From Vibrio crassostreae 9ZC13 (GTDB lineage: Bacteria > Pseudomonadota > Gammaproteobacteria > Enterobacterales > Vibrionaceae), in assembly GCF_000272045.2 (NCBI RefSeq), contig NZ_AJYZ02000019.1:2034625-2098624 (forward strand): DNA of 64,000 nucleotides, written 5' to 3'. The position numbers and the translations under genes are program-made. This document shows, piece after piece, positions 19,182-28,324 of this stretch. Every line of letters starts with the position of its first letter. Position 1 is the first letter of the stretch. The notes beneath the pieces were generated by a model that worked only from the letters and a program-made list of their open reading frames with translations, made no database searches and was not told the origin of the DNA.

Positions 19182-19387
19182 TGAATTTCCTGAACAGCAA
19201 GCGCGGAACGTTTACTGTGGCTGAAGGTTAGTTTTGTTCAGTATCTGATAGTATGCGGTACGCGTGCAACCCAGATCACAAATAAATTGCCGGAAAACGG
19301 TGCTTTACTATTCAATCGAGTCAGTGGGGAAGGTTTTGAAACCAATTGAGGCGGTTTCTTAGTTAATACAATCTGTCTATCGTCCGT

Positions 19388-20236
19388 TTAATCCGATGGA
19401 GGCGAGAGTATCAACTGGACTTTCTGCTTCATGGTTAACTCTCGGTTCTTCAAATCTTTGAATATGGCCTTCCATTCTTGAAAGGTGACCACTATCGGAT
19501 TAAAACTGTTCACGGGTTTGGTGACGCCATAACGTACAGTTTCAACTTCAGGTTCGAATGTACCAAATAACTTATCCCAGATAATAAGAACGCCGGCGTA
19601 GTTCTTATCAATGTATTGCGGGTTTTTGCCGTGATGTACTCGATGATGCGAAGGGGTATTAAAGATGTATTCAAGTGGCCCCAAGCTTCGTATCCATTGT
19701 GTATGGACGAAGAACTGCAAACCTAGATTGAGAAGCACCACAAAGATGACCCACTTAGGGGCAAAACCTATGATGACCAACGGTATCCAGAAAAGCCACA
19801 TCCCAGCAAGTGGATACATTAAGCTTTGACGGAAAGCCGTACTGAAGTTCATGCTTTCTGAACTGTGGTGTGCCACGTGTGCTGCCCACATCCAGCGAAC
19901 ACGATGGCTTGCTCTGTGGAACCAGTAATAGCAAAAGTCTTGCAACACCATCAATACAACAAAACTCAGCACGCCCATTTCAATGTCCATTAGGCGCCAA
20001 CCAAACATCCAGAGATACAGCTGCACGACCAATAACCCGGTGAGCAAATCGGAGAGTTGATGCATTCCCGCCAGCGTGAAATTACACATCACTTCTGAAA
20101 GCTTATAGCTGGAGTTATCAGGCAGTCGACCTTGCTTCTGACCGATAAAATACTCAGCCAACATGCACACCACGAACAAGGGCGCTAATACCAGCAGTAG
20201 CCATTCTGGGTAATTGATTAATGCGTCGATATTCAT
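19388..20236 (-). CDS. Sterol desaturase / fatty acid hydroxylase family membrane enzyme
   Basis: 282 residues with four or more membrane spans and the eight-histidine cluster of the diiron family: HRASH (near residue 107), HVAHH (near residue 120) and SHHRVHH (near residue 197). Members use O2 to hydroxylate or desaturate lipids at the membrane. The DUF2804 gene lies 87 bases upstream on the same strand, so the two may be co-transcribed; a lipid-related role is inferred only from family. Confidence 0.9.
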   Translation of the reverse strand: MNIDALINYPEWLLLVLAPLFVVCMLAEYFIGQKQGRLPDNSSYKLSEVMCNFTLAGMHQLSDLLTGLLVVQLYLWMFGWRLMDIEMGVLSFVVLMVLQDFCYYWFHRASHRVRWMWAAHVAHHSSESMNFSTAFRQSLMYPLAGMWLFWIPLVIIGFAPKWVIFVVLLNLGLQFFVHTQWIRSLGPLEYIFNTPSHHRVHHGKNPQYIDKNYAGVLIIWDKLFGTFEPEVETVRYGVTKPVNSFNPIVVTFQEWKAIFKDLKNRELTMKQKVQLILSPPSD

Positions 20237-20323
20237 GTTTTATCCTTGTTGAGACGCCATACGCGTTCTTAGTATCAAGTTTACTTAGACTTGCTCGCCT
20301 GAAATTCAGTTAGCAAAATTTCG

Positions 20324-21337
20324 CTACCAGCGAGCAAAGTGATCTTCTGTTAGGCCAAGAACACCATCGAGTTGATGTGTCACTCCATTGTTGTCTTCAA
20401 TCGAGCCAGAAAAGTGACCAATGAACTGACGAAAGTTACTTTTTAACAGCCATAAATTGAGCTTTTCGCTGCGATTATTTAAGGGCGTAAAGGTCAGGTT
20501 TATACGTCCATCTTGTGATGTTATCTGCCAAGGTAAATTGGTGTCTTGGCGACTAAACGCAAACTGTACCGGGTTAAGTAAGTGCCGAGTTCCATTGATC
20601 CATAAAACGTTCTCGCAGCCTCCGGTTTCATTGACGCCTGCTGCGAGGTTCAAGCCAATATCTGTCCCATTGGATTGCGTGTTGATGCTTGCCCAGCGCC
20701 AACTGGTTTCACGTCTCATGTAACCCGCTGAAAAGTCATAACCGGCACGAGCTTGAGTGAGATCGAGTGATTCTCCTTTGATTTGGATGTCGCCGCTGAT
20801 GCGCAAAGCATTGTGCTTTTGGGTGTAAGTCCAACCTGAATAACCCGTTGAGCTACACATCGCCATGGGCAGGCTGTCGGTTTCAGGCTCTAAAGCGATA
20901 TCGGCCTTGATGAGTTTGGTCTTCAAGCGAACTCGCCATTGTCCGCCCTCGATATAGAAAGCAATGCTTTGATCTGCAATGCTTGTCTTTCCTTCAAATG
21001 GTGAAGGCGTTACATGCTTATCAAACCCTAATGGCCTCAACCAAGATGACTCTTGCAGATGGTTGTTTTCTATGTCGTACAGATAACAAAATGCCGAGCC
21101 TAAGTAGCGAATATCCGCGATAGCGACGCCGATAATGTGTGTGTCGGTGACGATGCTGACAAACTGGAATTGCTTATAGTGGAAGTGCTTCTGCCAAGGG
21201 TTTGCTTTTGAATCCATCGAGTTTCGGTAGTCAAAGTTCTCGATGTTTAGGTGTTTAAGGATGCCATCGAAATGCCCAATGATCGGCTGACCATTAGAAT
21301 TAATCAAACTGTGTGGGGCTGGGTTGGTTTTTATCAT
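20324..21337 (-). CDS. DUF2804 family protein
   Basis: 337 residues without signal peptide or membrane span. The overall pattern, with GYDFSAGYMRRETSWRWAS and late FRQFIGHFSGSI, matches my memory of the DUF2804 family, which has a lipocalin-like beta-rich fold and no established reaction. It is upstream of the sterol desaturase-like gene on the same strand and divergent from the AraC-type regulator at 21507, which is a candidate controller. Confidence 0.8.
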   Translation of the reverse strand: MIKTNPAPHSLINSNGQPIIGHFDGILKHLNIENFDYRNSMDSKANPWQKHFHYKQFQFVSIVTDTHIIGVAIADIRYLGSAFCYLYDIENNHLQESSWLRPLGFDKHVTPSPFEGKTSIADQSIAFYIEGGQWRVRLKTKLIKADIALEPETDSLPMAMCSSTGYSGWTYTQKHNALRISGDIQIKGESLDLTQARAGYDFSAGYMRRETSWRWASINTQSNGTDIGLNLAAGVNETGGCENVLWINGTRHLLNPVQFAFSRQDTNLPWQITSQDGRINLTFTPLNNRSEKLNLWLLKSNFRQFIGHFSGSIEDNNGVTHQLDGVLGLTEDHFARW

Positions 21338-21506
21338 TGCGATGGTTCACATTATTTTAACAACTAAAGCCATTGTGCGATGAGTAGCGTAGAATTGGGA
21401 GGTCATATTCGGACAAGAGCGCGTTACCAATCACGATTTTGTCAGTAGTGTTGTTGAAGCTGAGTAGTCATGTTTATGGGAATGGGCTCGATATAAGGAG
21501 AGACGA

Positions 21507-22541
21507 TTGGAGATTATCGCGGAGTATAAGCCAACCGGACATAGGCACCAGTTGGGTACATTAGATATCGCGCTGCTGTTGAATACGCTAGAGCAACGAG
21601 GTATCGATATTGAAAGGCTACTCAATGATGTGGGTTTGCCGAACATGGATTGGCGAGGTCCGAATGGAAAACTGACTTACGCTGACAAGCTTTCGTTGTT
21701 TAGCGCGGCTAATCAGAGTTTTCCTCACGATGGTTTGGGGCTTTGGTTGGGGGAACACGCTAGCTTGAGCCACTTTGGTGTGTTGGGTTATGCGCTATCG
21801 ACCAGTCAAAATGTCGGGGAGGCCATCAAGTCGGGCTTCAAGTATTTGCGCCTGAACGGTCCTATTTTCTCGGTTAAATTGTTTCTAGATTCCGAGCACG
21901 CAGTGATTCAGATTGAGAACACCTTGGAAGTGGGCGATCTGCTCCCTTTCTGCAGTGAGTATTTCTTAAGTTCCATCGTCTCTTTGTTCAAAGAACTGAC
22001 TGGTCATGAGTTGGATATTCACACTTTGGCTTTGCCTTATGCTCGTCCCAATTACGCTAAGCTCTATGACGACCGTTTCCAGTGCCCTGTAGTTTTTGAG
22101 CAGAGCCATTGTGAATTGCGTTTTGATGCCTCGGTTTTATCACAGACCTTATTGACTCATGATGCCGCGACACTGAAGCGCTATCTTGCGTCTTGCCAGT
22201 CGATAGTCGAAACGTTGGACTCTGAGCATCTGCTGACTAATCAGATCAAAACGATCTTTTATCAAACCGCAGGTAGTTTCCCGACTATAGAACAACTCGC
22301 GGATGAGTTTGGTTGTAGCTCTCGTACACTCAGGCGAGAGCTAGTGACCCATGAATCCAGTTACCAAATATTGCTTACCGAAGTTCGAGTGGAGCTGGCC
22401 AAAGAGCTATTACTCGGCACAACCATGAGCATTGATGACATCGGTGAAAGGCTCGGTTATAGCGACCCTGCAAATTTCAGAAGGGCGTTTAAAGGTTGGC
22501 TCAATAAAACGCCCGCTCAGTTTCGTGATGGTTTAAGTTAA
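21507..22541 (+). CDS. AraC-family transcriptional regulator (AraC-type ligand-binding N-terminal domain)
   Basis: 344 residues. The start is TTG at 21507, chosen because AAGGAG lies 6 bases upstream; no suitable ATG precedes the domain. The N-terminal part (residues 10-210) is of the Arabinose_bd type found in OruR/ArgR-like AraC members, and the C-terminal pair of helix-turn-helix motifs (residues 245-340, with YSDPANFRRAFKGWLNKTPAQFR) binds DNA. It is divergent from DUF2804/sterol desaturase-like genes, its likely targets. Confidence 0.9.
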   Translation: MEIIAEYKPTGHRHQLGTLDIALLLNTLEQRGIDIERLLNDVGLPNMDWRGPNGKLTYADKLSLFSAANQSFPHDGLGLWLGEHASLSHFGVLGYALSTSQNVGEAIKSGFKYLRLNGPIFSVKLFLDSEHAVIQIENTLEVGDLLPFCSEYFLSSIVSLFKELTGHELDIHTLALPYARPNYAKLYDDRFQCPVVFEQSHCELRFDASVLSQTLLTHDAATLKRYLASCQSIVETLDSEHLLTNQIKTIFYQTAGSFPTIEQLADEFGCSSRTLRRELVTHESSYQILLTEVRVELAKELLLGTTMSIDDIGERLGYSDPANFRRAFKGWLNKTPAQFRDGLS

Positions 22542-22545
22542 GGCG

Positions 22546-23520
22546 TTACTTGCTAAAGAACTGCTCCCTGAAATCGGTGACTTGCTGTTGATAATAACTG
22601 TCCCAATCTTGTTGAGTCCAAGTGGCATAACTTGATGAGCGCTGAGAGTCTAAGGTTGCTTTGAGCTGATCCAGTTGCTCGTGATAACTCATCACGGTTT
22701 GTTGCTGTTGTGCGACTTGTTGTTCTCGCGCGGCAATGTTGCTGGCCTGCGCTTCATCTAAGTAGGCATCTTGAAGGTCGGCTTTGACTGATGCTACTTC
22801 AGCAGGGCTATAGCTGCTGGGTATCAAAGATACTGCCAGTTCATATTTTTGAAGCTGTGTTTCGGCGTTTAACGTGCCCGTATTGTTTTGCCATTCACTA
22901 AGCAAATCTTGATAGTTGGCCAAAAACTGGCTCGCTTCGTTCTTTTCAAGGGTGTTAGCGTCAAGCGTAAAATCCAGATGAGCAAACTGGTCAGCGAATA
23001 GCTGGTGGGCCAACTCTCCCCATACTTGTTGTGCAGATTGCTTGAATAAGGCAACACGATCTTCAAGAGTCTCTATGGATTCAAGTGGGATAGTGCTTTG
23101 TGTTAATTGCCAGTCAGCCGATAGCTGCGGATAGTCGCTCAGTAACTCAAACCATATGCCCGGCAATTCTGATTTCAATCGTGCGAGTTGCTCTGCGCAG
23201 TCATCGCGTTGTTGGCAAAGCTTCCAGAACCCATCGAGTTCATCGAACAAAGCCTTGCCTTCAAGCTCACTCAAGTTTTCAGCAAGAATTTTACCGTCCA
23301 GTGCTCCAGCTTGGGCTTGATTGCTGTGCGATGCGGAGTTTTCCGAACTAGCGGTTGCAGTAGGCGTGGAATTATCGTCATTAGTTGTCGTAGAAACACG
23401 CGGCTTAGGTTCTGTGTGTTGAGCAGAAGATAGCGCTGTTTCGTTCGTTTTTGATGACCACGAATAGCAAATAATGCTCGCCGTTAAGACGAGCATTAGG
23501 ATTAATATAACTCGATGCAT
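22546..23520 (-). CDS. Membrane-anchored helical periplasmic protein, possible lipase-chaperone (Lif)-like
   Basis: 324 residues: an N-terminal membrane anchor (residues 4-20), a Ser/Thr/Asn-rich linker to about residue 70, then an almost entirely helical, Gln/Leu/Ala-rich body. This is the architecture of the lipase-specific foldases that hold and fold secreted lipases. GALDGKILAENLSELEGKAL and FDELDGFWKLC resemble, but do not match, the Lif minidomain motif (RxxFDYFLSA). It begins 15 bases after the stop of the sphingomyelinase gene, so the two form an operon. I infer a steric chaperone for that enzyme; another helical envelope protein is possible. Confidence 0.5.
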   Translation of the reverse strand: MHRVILILMLVLTASIICYSWSSKTNETALSSAQHTEPKPRVSTTTNDDNSTPTATASSENSASHSNQAQAGALDGKILAENLSELEGKALFDELDGFWKLCQQRDDCAEQLARLKSELPGIWFELLSDYPQLSADWQLTQSTIPLESIETLEDRVALFKQSAQQVWGELAHQLFADQFAHLDFTLDANTLEKNEASQFLANYQDLLSEWQNNTGTLNAETQLQKYELAVSLIPSSYSPAEVASVKADLQDAYLDEAQASNIAAREQQVAQQQQTVMSYHEQLDQLKATLDSQRSSSYATWTQQDWDSYYQQQVTDFREQFFSK

Positions 23521-23535
23521 TATTGGTTCACCGAG

Positions 23536-24870
23536 TTACTTGATCACGGCGCTAACAGGGAAGTGGTCTGAAAGGTTGTAGTGCTTCCATAACTCACTGC
23601 TTGTTGATCTTGGGACATCCACGCGATTGTCGTTATGCGCTTTAGCGGTATACTCTGAGCTCACTACCACATAATCGAGATACTCAACGTTCTCGCCACC
23701 CGACATAGGCTCTCCCGCAAAGTTGTTGATGCGTGGGTCAAAGGTAGAAGCGGTGTAACCTGAGTATGTTGGTTCATCAGCCTGCAGGTTAGCAAACATC
23801 TGTTGATAGTCGCTTGGGAACTTGAGCTTGTTCACGTTGAAGTCACCGCTGTAAACCACAGTTTCTGATGCCGGGATATTCAGAGACTGCGCCAGTGCAC
23901 GCATCTGCTTGAATTGACGTTGTCGGTAATCACGAGCGGTGTCCGTATCGAATGATGCCGTGTGGGTACCGAAAACATGGTAAGCCTGACCATTCTTGAT
24001 AACTTCCGCGTAGTTAACGCCTTTATCTGCAAAGCAATCTGTGCCCGTGCAATCAGGGAAAACATACTGCGCTTCATTAACGATAGGATAGCGGCTGACA
24101 ATGATCACACCACCGTCGTATATGTTAATCCCATCTTTATCGAGCATTTTAGTTTGATAAGGATACTCTTTCGCAAGCTCACGCAAGAACTCATCTCTGC
24201 CGTTAGCAAACACCTCTTGAAGCGCCAACACGTCATAGCCCTTTACATATTGAGGGAGTAGGTCATAGCGGTCACCAATATGTGAAGCGATGGCAGGCAG
24301 CGCCCAGATGTTGTAAGTCATGACCTTGAGTGTATTGGCATCCGGCTCTGGTTGCTCATCCACTTTTGGTGGGGTGATGGTGTAATAAATATCATCATAG
24401 CGCGCTGTAGAATCGGCTTTGAGGGCTAGCTCTGCATTGACCCCGAACGCATCGGTTGTGCTGCGATGAATATTACGATCGTCATGCAATGTTAGGTTGA
24501 CGTCTGCGGCACTCAAACCATGTTGCAGAGTCGAGTTATACCAATGTCCCTTCATGGTTTGGTTGAGCGTGACACTTTCGCCCACAGCGTTTGATACCAC
24601 AGTGTCAAACTCATAGGTCTTCCCAGATTTCACACCAGTCCAGCGGTTGAAACTTATCAGCTTCTTCGTCTCCCAAGGACCAATCTGTTCAACATGCTGT
24701 TGCCACTCATCACCGAGTTGAAGCAGGTCGGTACCAGTGTGGTTGGCTTGAATGGTCATCACTTGATTGGTGTTATTGGTGAGATACACGTCGGTGTCTG
24801 CGATCGCAGAGGTCGAAGCGATTGATGTGGATGCCACAAGTGCAGCTAACCAAGTCCATTGAGTTTTCAT
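23536..24870 (-). CDS. Secreted neutral sphingomyelinase (sphingomyelin phosphodiesterase)
   Basis: 444 residues with a signal peptide (MKTQWTWLAALVASTS to about residue 24). A beta-rich N-terminal domain of about 145 residues precedes an endonuclease/exonuclease/phosphatase-fold catalytic domain with all expected motifs: VMTYNIWALP, LQEVF (metal Glu), FGTHTAS, YSGDFNVNK (Asp/Asn) and LSDHFPV (Asp/His dyad). Enzymes of this type cleave sphingomyelin to ceramide and phosphocholine, act as haemolysins, and are common virulence factors. It is first in a two-gene unit with the chaperone-like gene. Confidence 0.9.
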   Translation of the reverse strand: MKTQWTWLAALVASTSIASTSAIADTDVYLTNNTNQVMTIQANHTGTDLLQLGDEWQQHVEQIGPWETKKLISFNRWTGVKSGKTYEFDTVVSNAVGESVTLNQTMKGHWYNSTLQHGLSAADVNLTLHDDRNIHRSTTDAFGVNAELALKADSTARYDDIYYTITPPKVDEQPEPDANTLKVMTYNIWALPAIASHIGDRYDLLPQYVKGYDVLALQEVFANGRDEFLRELAKEYPYQTKMLDKDGINIYDGGVIIVSRYPIVNEAQYVFPDCTGTDCFADKGVNYAEVIKNGQAYHVFGTHTASFDTDTARDYRQRQFKQMRALAQSLNIPASETVVYSGDFNVNKLKFPSDYQQMFANLQADEPTYSGYTASTFDPRINNFAGEPMSGGENVEYLDYVVVSSEYTAKAHNDNRVDVPRSTSSELWKHYNLSDHFPVSAVIK

Positions 24871-25285
24871 CGTTTACGTTATCCTTATTGATTGATGTCT
24901 AGAATAACGTAGTCAAGAGTTATGACATTGGAGTTATAACTCTATGGCATTTATTCAAATATGAGATATATGCCAAGGTTTTATAAAATTGATTAACCAT
25001 TGAAAATTAACATATTGTCTTATCGGAATGATAAGTGGTACGCGCGCGAATAATAGGGTCAGTTAATGCTTTCGAGTCGGTGGAACAGCCAATATTGGCG
25101 TGCTTAAGTGAAAACTGTGTGTCGCGGTAAAGTGGAGGTTGTGAGCAACAAGAAGGGAATATGGACACAGCTTAGAGCTATCAGCATAAATTTTGCGATT
25201 GTTCTGTAATTTACTCTTGTTCAGTAAACAGAAACCTCAAAAACAGGTATGATAGTGCCGTTTTTAATCCTGAACTGGGAAAGTC
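24871..25285. other. Divergent intergenic region between sphingomyelinase and DUF2058 genes
   Basis: 415 bases. Apart from the operator-like repeat near the left side I see no RNA gene or convincing ORF. The promoter of the DUF2058 gene probably lies in 25200-25270. Confidence 0.4.
24917..24943. promoter_or_regulatory. Operator-like repeat upstream of the sphingomyelinase gene
   Basis: Two direct GAGTTAT elements 14 bases apart; the second is part of the perfect palindrome GAGTTATAACTC (24931-24942). It lies 50-70 bases upstream of the sphingomyelinase start. The regulator is unknown. Confidence 0.4.
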
Positions 25286-25807
25286 ATGGCAAAGTTAACA
25301 CTCCAAGAGCAGATGCTTAAAGCTGGCTTGGTAAATGAGAAAAAATTAAAGAAGGCGAAGAAAGGCTCTAAAAAGTCTCGCGTTCAGTCTCGTGAAGCAA
25401 AAGCGGCAGCTGAAGAAACTAAACTGGCGCAGCAAGCGAAAGACAAAGAGCTAAACCAACAGTTGAAAGAACAACAGTTGAGCAAAGAAATTAAAGCTCA
25501 AGTGAAGCAACTGATTGAGATGAACAAGATCGAACAGAAGAACGGTGAGATCAAATACAACTTCACCGACGGTACGCTAGTTAAATATCTTTACGTAGAA
25601 GAGCTGACTCAAAAGCAACTAAGTAAAGGCATTCTAAGTATTGCTCGTCAAGGCGAGAGCTACGTTGTTATTCCAACAGCAGTAGCGAACAAGATTGCTA
25701 TGCGCGACGAAGAATCTATCGTTGATACGCAGGCAGGTAGCACAGACGAAGTAGACGAAGATGACCCGTACAAAGACTTCGTGATCCCAGATGATCTAAT
25801 GTGGTAA
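25286..25807 (+). CDS. DUF2058 family protein (YaiL-like)
   Basis: 173 residues, cytosolic. Highly charged Lys/Glu/Gln-rich coiled coil from residue 15 to 85, then a small globular part with YNFTDGTLVKYLYV, and an acidic tail ending PDDLMW. This matches the YaiL/DUF2058 family, annotated as nucleoprotein or polynucleotide-associated without proven activity. It ends before a strong hairpin. Confidence 0.88.
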   Translation: MAKLTLQEQMLKAGLVNEKKLKKAKKGSKKSRVQSREAKAAAEETKLAQQAKDKELNQQLKEQQLSKEIKAQVKQLIEMNKIEQKNGEIKYNFTDGTLVKYLYVEELTQKQLSKGILSIARQGESYVVIPTAVANKIAMRDEESIVDTQAGSTDEVDEDDPYKDFVIPDDLMW

Positions 25808-25858
25808 TCCGTTTTGCCTAGCTCCATTTTAATGGTTAGCTAAGTTTACAGGATCTAA

Positions 25859-25899
25859 GAATGCAGCGAACAATCACTCGATTGGCGCTGCATTTTTTT
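25859..25899. repeat. Terminator hairpin A, copy 1 of a related pair
   Basis: AATGCAGCG...CGCTGCATT with an inner CAATC/GATTG stem and a T7 run, ending the DUF2058 transcript. Its 40 bases match the hairpin at 28257-28296 at 33 positions without gaps, including the loop side. Confidence 0.8.
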
Positions 25900-25934
25900 G
25901 GCGCGAAATGACTTCAACAAATCTTGAATAACGC

Positions 25935-26156
25935 TTAGTGTTCTGACATGCCGTAAACAAGGCTATCATTGGCACTTGCATGATCGATAAAATCGGTATT
26001 AGCGCGCTGTTCGTGTTGGTCATAGCCATCGAAGTAACAGTCGCCAATTTCATTGCGCGGGCAAACGTGAATGTGGTCTTTGATGACCAGTTCGGTAGAG
26101 CAGCATGGGCAGTGTTTTACATGTCCAGTGAGTACCGTAGATCGATTTGGTTTCAT
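25935..26156 (-). CDS. Small zinc-ribbon-like protein
   Basis: 73 residues. CPCC near residue 16, then a Cys in HVCPRN and one in GDCYF, give four or five potential zinc ligands with several His. AGGAGG four bases before the ATG strongly supports translation. No family name is recognised. It follows the aerolysin gene on the same strand, 218 bases downstream, and lies inside the segment bracketed by the two similar hairpins. Confidence 0.7.
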   Translation of the reverse strand: MKPNRSTVLTGHVKHCPCCSTELVIKDHIHVCPRNEIGDCYFDGYDQHEQRANTDFIDHASANDSLVYGMSEH

Positions 26157-26374
26157 ACATCCTCCTGATAGGCACTGTAATCTGATTGCCTATTTGCACC
26201 CTAAGTTACGCAAATTAGTGTGTCGTTATGATTTCATTTTTAAGTCAATGAAAAACGATTCAGAAAGTGAATACTTAGCGGCTAATACAGATGTATGACT
26301 GAGAGAATGTAAGACGAATCAAGCCCAGAGCAGACGCAATGGGCTTGGAATAACAGCTGAAACTTTCTATGGGC

Positions 26375-27847
26375 TTATGGCTGCATTGGGGTAAGCGTTA
26401 GCTGAGCGCTGTTATAACCCAGTTGCGCTAGGGCTGCAGGGTCGAAGTCAGTCAGAACCTTGATGTCACCAGCGTAGTAGGGTGTGTAATCGCCTGAAGG
26501 TGTCATGGCGTTAAATGAATCAATAGAGTGCTCGGTACCAATATCGATCATTCCAGAATATTGTGACTCCGCACTAAACTGGCCTGAAACATAGGTGTAG
26601 AAAGGACGGACACTGGCACCTGCGGCGTACTGCATGCTACTTAAACCATTGGTGTTGATTGCCCAGCTCCAATCCCACCATTTCATCTCTCCAGGAATAT
26701 AACGGTGATCCCATTGGTAGCGGATATTGGCTTGATCTTCGCTGGTGGTTCCCATGGTAAAGGTGTGAGAGACCGTCGGGCGGTTTGTTGGGTGTGAGCT
26801 TAGCGCATTGCCGCTATAACGAAGGAAACCTGTGAAGTTCACGTCGTAACTCATGCTGGTTTTGATACGGTATGGGTAAGTGATGGTAGAGCGTAAGAAC
26901 TCTACTTGAAAAGGAAGTACTGAGTGAGCAGGCACGGTGATGATGGCTTCCAGTTCTGTTGGTTCAAAACGAGCACCACTGTTGGTATCGGAGAAACGTT
27001 GGCCATCTTCTAGCGCTACTCTTACTTCTGTCTTTCCAACTTGTGGCCAATGAAAGGTTTCATCAATGACGACTGAATCAGCAAGGTCGAAGCGTTGGGT
27101 TTTACTCCATTGTGTGGATTGCTCAAAATGAAGGTCAACGACGATTTGTTTAGACTGATCGTCGTCATTGATTGCATAAGCCGAGACGGTTTCAATCAGT
27201 TCTTGGTCGGTCTCTGTCATAGAACCGTGTAAAAACGATGTGTTATCGAGCGTGTAAGCGAAGTTATCAACAGTGATGCTTGTCTTCTCATCACAGCGAT
27301 CACCGGCACAGCTTCCATCGTTATTGCCTTTAATCTCCCAACCATTGTTAAGCGGTTTTATTGCCATGTCTTGGCCGACGTAACGCGCGCTATCGCCTCC
27401 AACCCAAGCGTAACCGAGGTTATGGGCCAAGTAACTCAGTGGCCTGATAAAGTTCGTGTTGTCGCTGACTAAGGCGCGTTGAATATCAAGGTTATTGTTC
27501 GTTTCGATAGCTTGCGCTTCGTAGTAAGGCAGGCCTGCGTCTGGGGTATTGGGGTAGCACCAAGTATTGTCACTTGGTTGTCCTTGTTTGATGAGCCCGT
27601 GGTAGCCAGACCCCATGATCACCCAGTCATTTTTAAGGCCAGCAATGTCCCACACATTCATGCGAGATAGTAGGGCGGTTTTGTGTTCTTGAGCTTCTGT
27701 ATTACTGAGCGGACGATAATCGGAACGGCAGATATCTTCACCGAGGTTATCCAATACGATTTGGTCTGAATATATCTTGGCATGAGTGGCAAAAGAGACG
27801 AAACAGAGGGCAGAGCTAAATAGAACGGTTTTACTGACGTTAAGCAT
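26375..27847 (-). CDS. Proaerolysin-family pore-forming toxin
   Basis: 490 residues from ATG at 27847, chosen because AGGAAC lies 6 bases before it; an ATG at 27868 in the same frame has no Shine-Dalgarno. Signal peptide cut is expected after THA. It aligns with Aeromonas proaerolysin over its whole length: GYAWVGG, the disulfide cysteines at mature 17/74 and 157/162 (aerolysin 19/75 and 159/164), PGEMKWWDWSW, and the C-terminal FSAESQYSGMIDIG. Aerolysin binds GPI-anchored proteins, is cleaved near the C-terminus, and forms heptameric pores. The Arg/Lys-rich activation loop of aerolysin (KVRRAR) is missing here. Secretion probably uses the type II system. Confidence 0.93.
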   Translation of the reverse strand: MLNVSKTVLFSSALCFVSFATHAKIYSDQIVLDNLGEDICRSDYRPLSNTEAQEHKTALLSRMNVWDIAGLKNDWVIMGSGYHGLIKQGQPSDNTWCYPNTPDAGLPYYEAQAIETNNNLDIQRALVSDNTNFIRPLSYLAHNLGYAWVGGDSARYVGQDMAIKPLNNGWEIKGNNDGSCAGDRCDEKTSITVDNFAYTLDNTSFLHGSMTETDQELIETVSAYAINDDDQSKQIVVDLHFEQSTQWSKTQRFDLADSVVIDETFHWPQVGKTEVRVALEDGQRFSDTNSGARFEPTELEAIITVPAHSVLPFQVEFLRSTITYPYRIKTSMSYDVNFTGFLRYSGNALSSHPTNRPTVSHTFTMGTTSEDQANIRYQWDHRYIPGEMKWWDWSWAINTNGLSSMQYAAGASVRPFYTYVSGQFSAESQYSGMIDIGTEHSIDSFNAMTPSGDYTPYYAGDIKVLTDFDPAALAQLGYNSAQLTLTPMQP

Positions 27848-28324
27848 GAATAAGTTCCTAAATGCCATTATTTGGCTATTTTTATTAGAATCGAGTTATT
27901 AGATTTTATTGATATTATTTAAAGCCGAGGGGCTCTAGCGGGGTGTACTTTGTCATATAAAACAATGCTAAAAATACTGAAATGAATTGAAAATAAATAC
28001 TTATAGATATCAGGAGGTTGTACTGATCAACTTGTTGTTTGATAAAGACTTATCTTGATGACTTCAATTAGTTTCAACAATCCAATCTATGGGTGATTAA
28101 TTGTTGAACGTTTCTGTTTTTGAAGCCTCGTTATTTGGTATGTTGGCTTGGAAAATTTAGGCCAGCAAGATGGATTAGATAGGTTTATTGTTTAAAGGAG
28201 GGGGAAGTACTGAGTAAGCCAAATAAGGAGGGATGTTGTGATAAGCAAGATCGAAAAATGCAGCCAACAACCGTTCGATTGCTGCTGCATTTTTTATTGT
28301 TCGAGTTAACTTAATTGGAAGAGA
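27848..28324. other. Intergenic region upstream of the aerolysin gene
   Basis: 477 bases, AT-rich, containing hairpin B near its right end and several purine-rich AGGAGG-like stretches (28013, 28196, 28227) without convincing ORFs. The aerolysin promoter must lie at the left side. Confidence 0.4.
28257..28296. repeat. Terminator hairpin B, copy 2 of a related pair
   Basis: AATGCAGC...GCTGCATT followed by TTTTTATT. It serves as terminator for the minus-strand ydcF-like gene in the other direction (TTTTTCG). See hairpin A. Confidence 0.75.

Noticed and set aside
25141..25209. 22-codon ORF from GTG behind GGAGG upstream of the DUF2058 gene
   Set aside because: Spacing of two bases is too short and the product has no sign of selection.
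28238..28309. 23-codon Cys-rich ORF from GTG after AAGGAGG
   Set aside because: It is coded by the terminator hairpin itself (TGC repeats of the stem) and has no downstream gene on that strand to attenuate.
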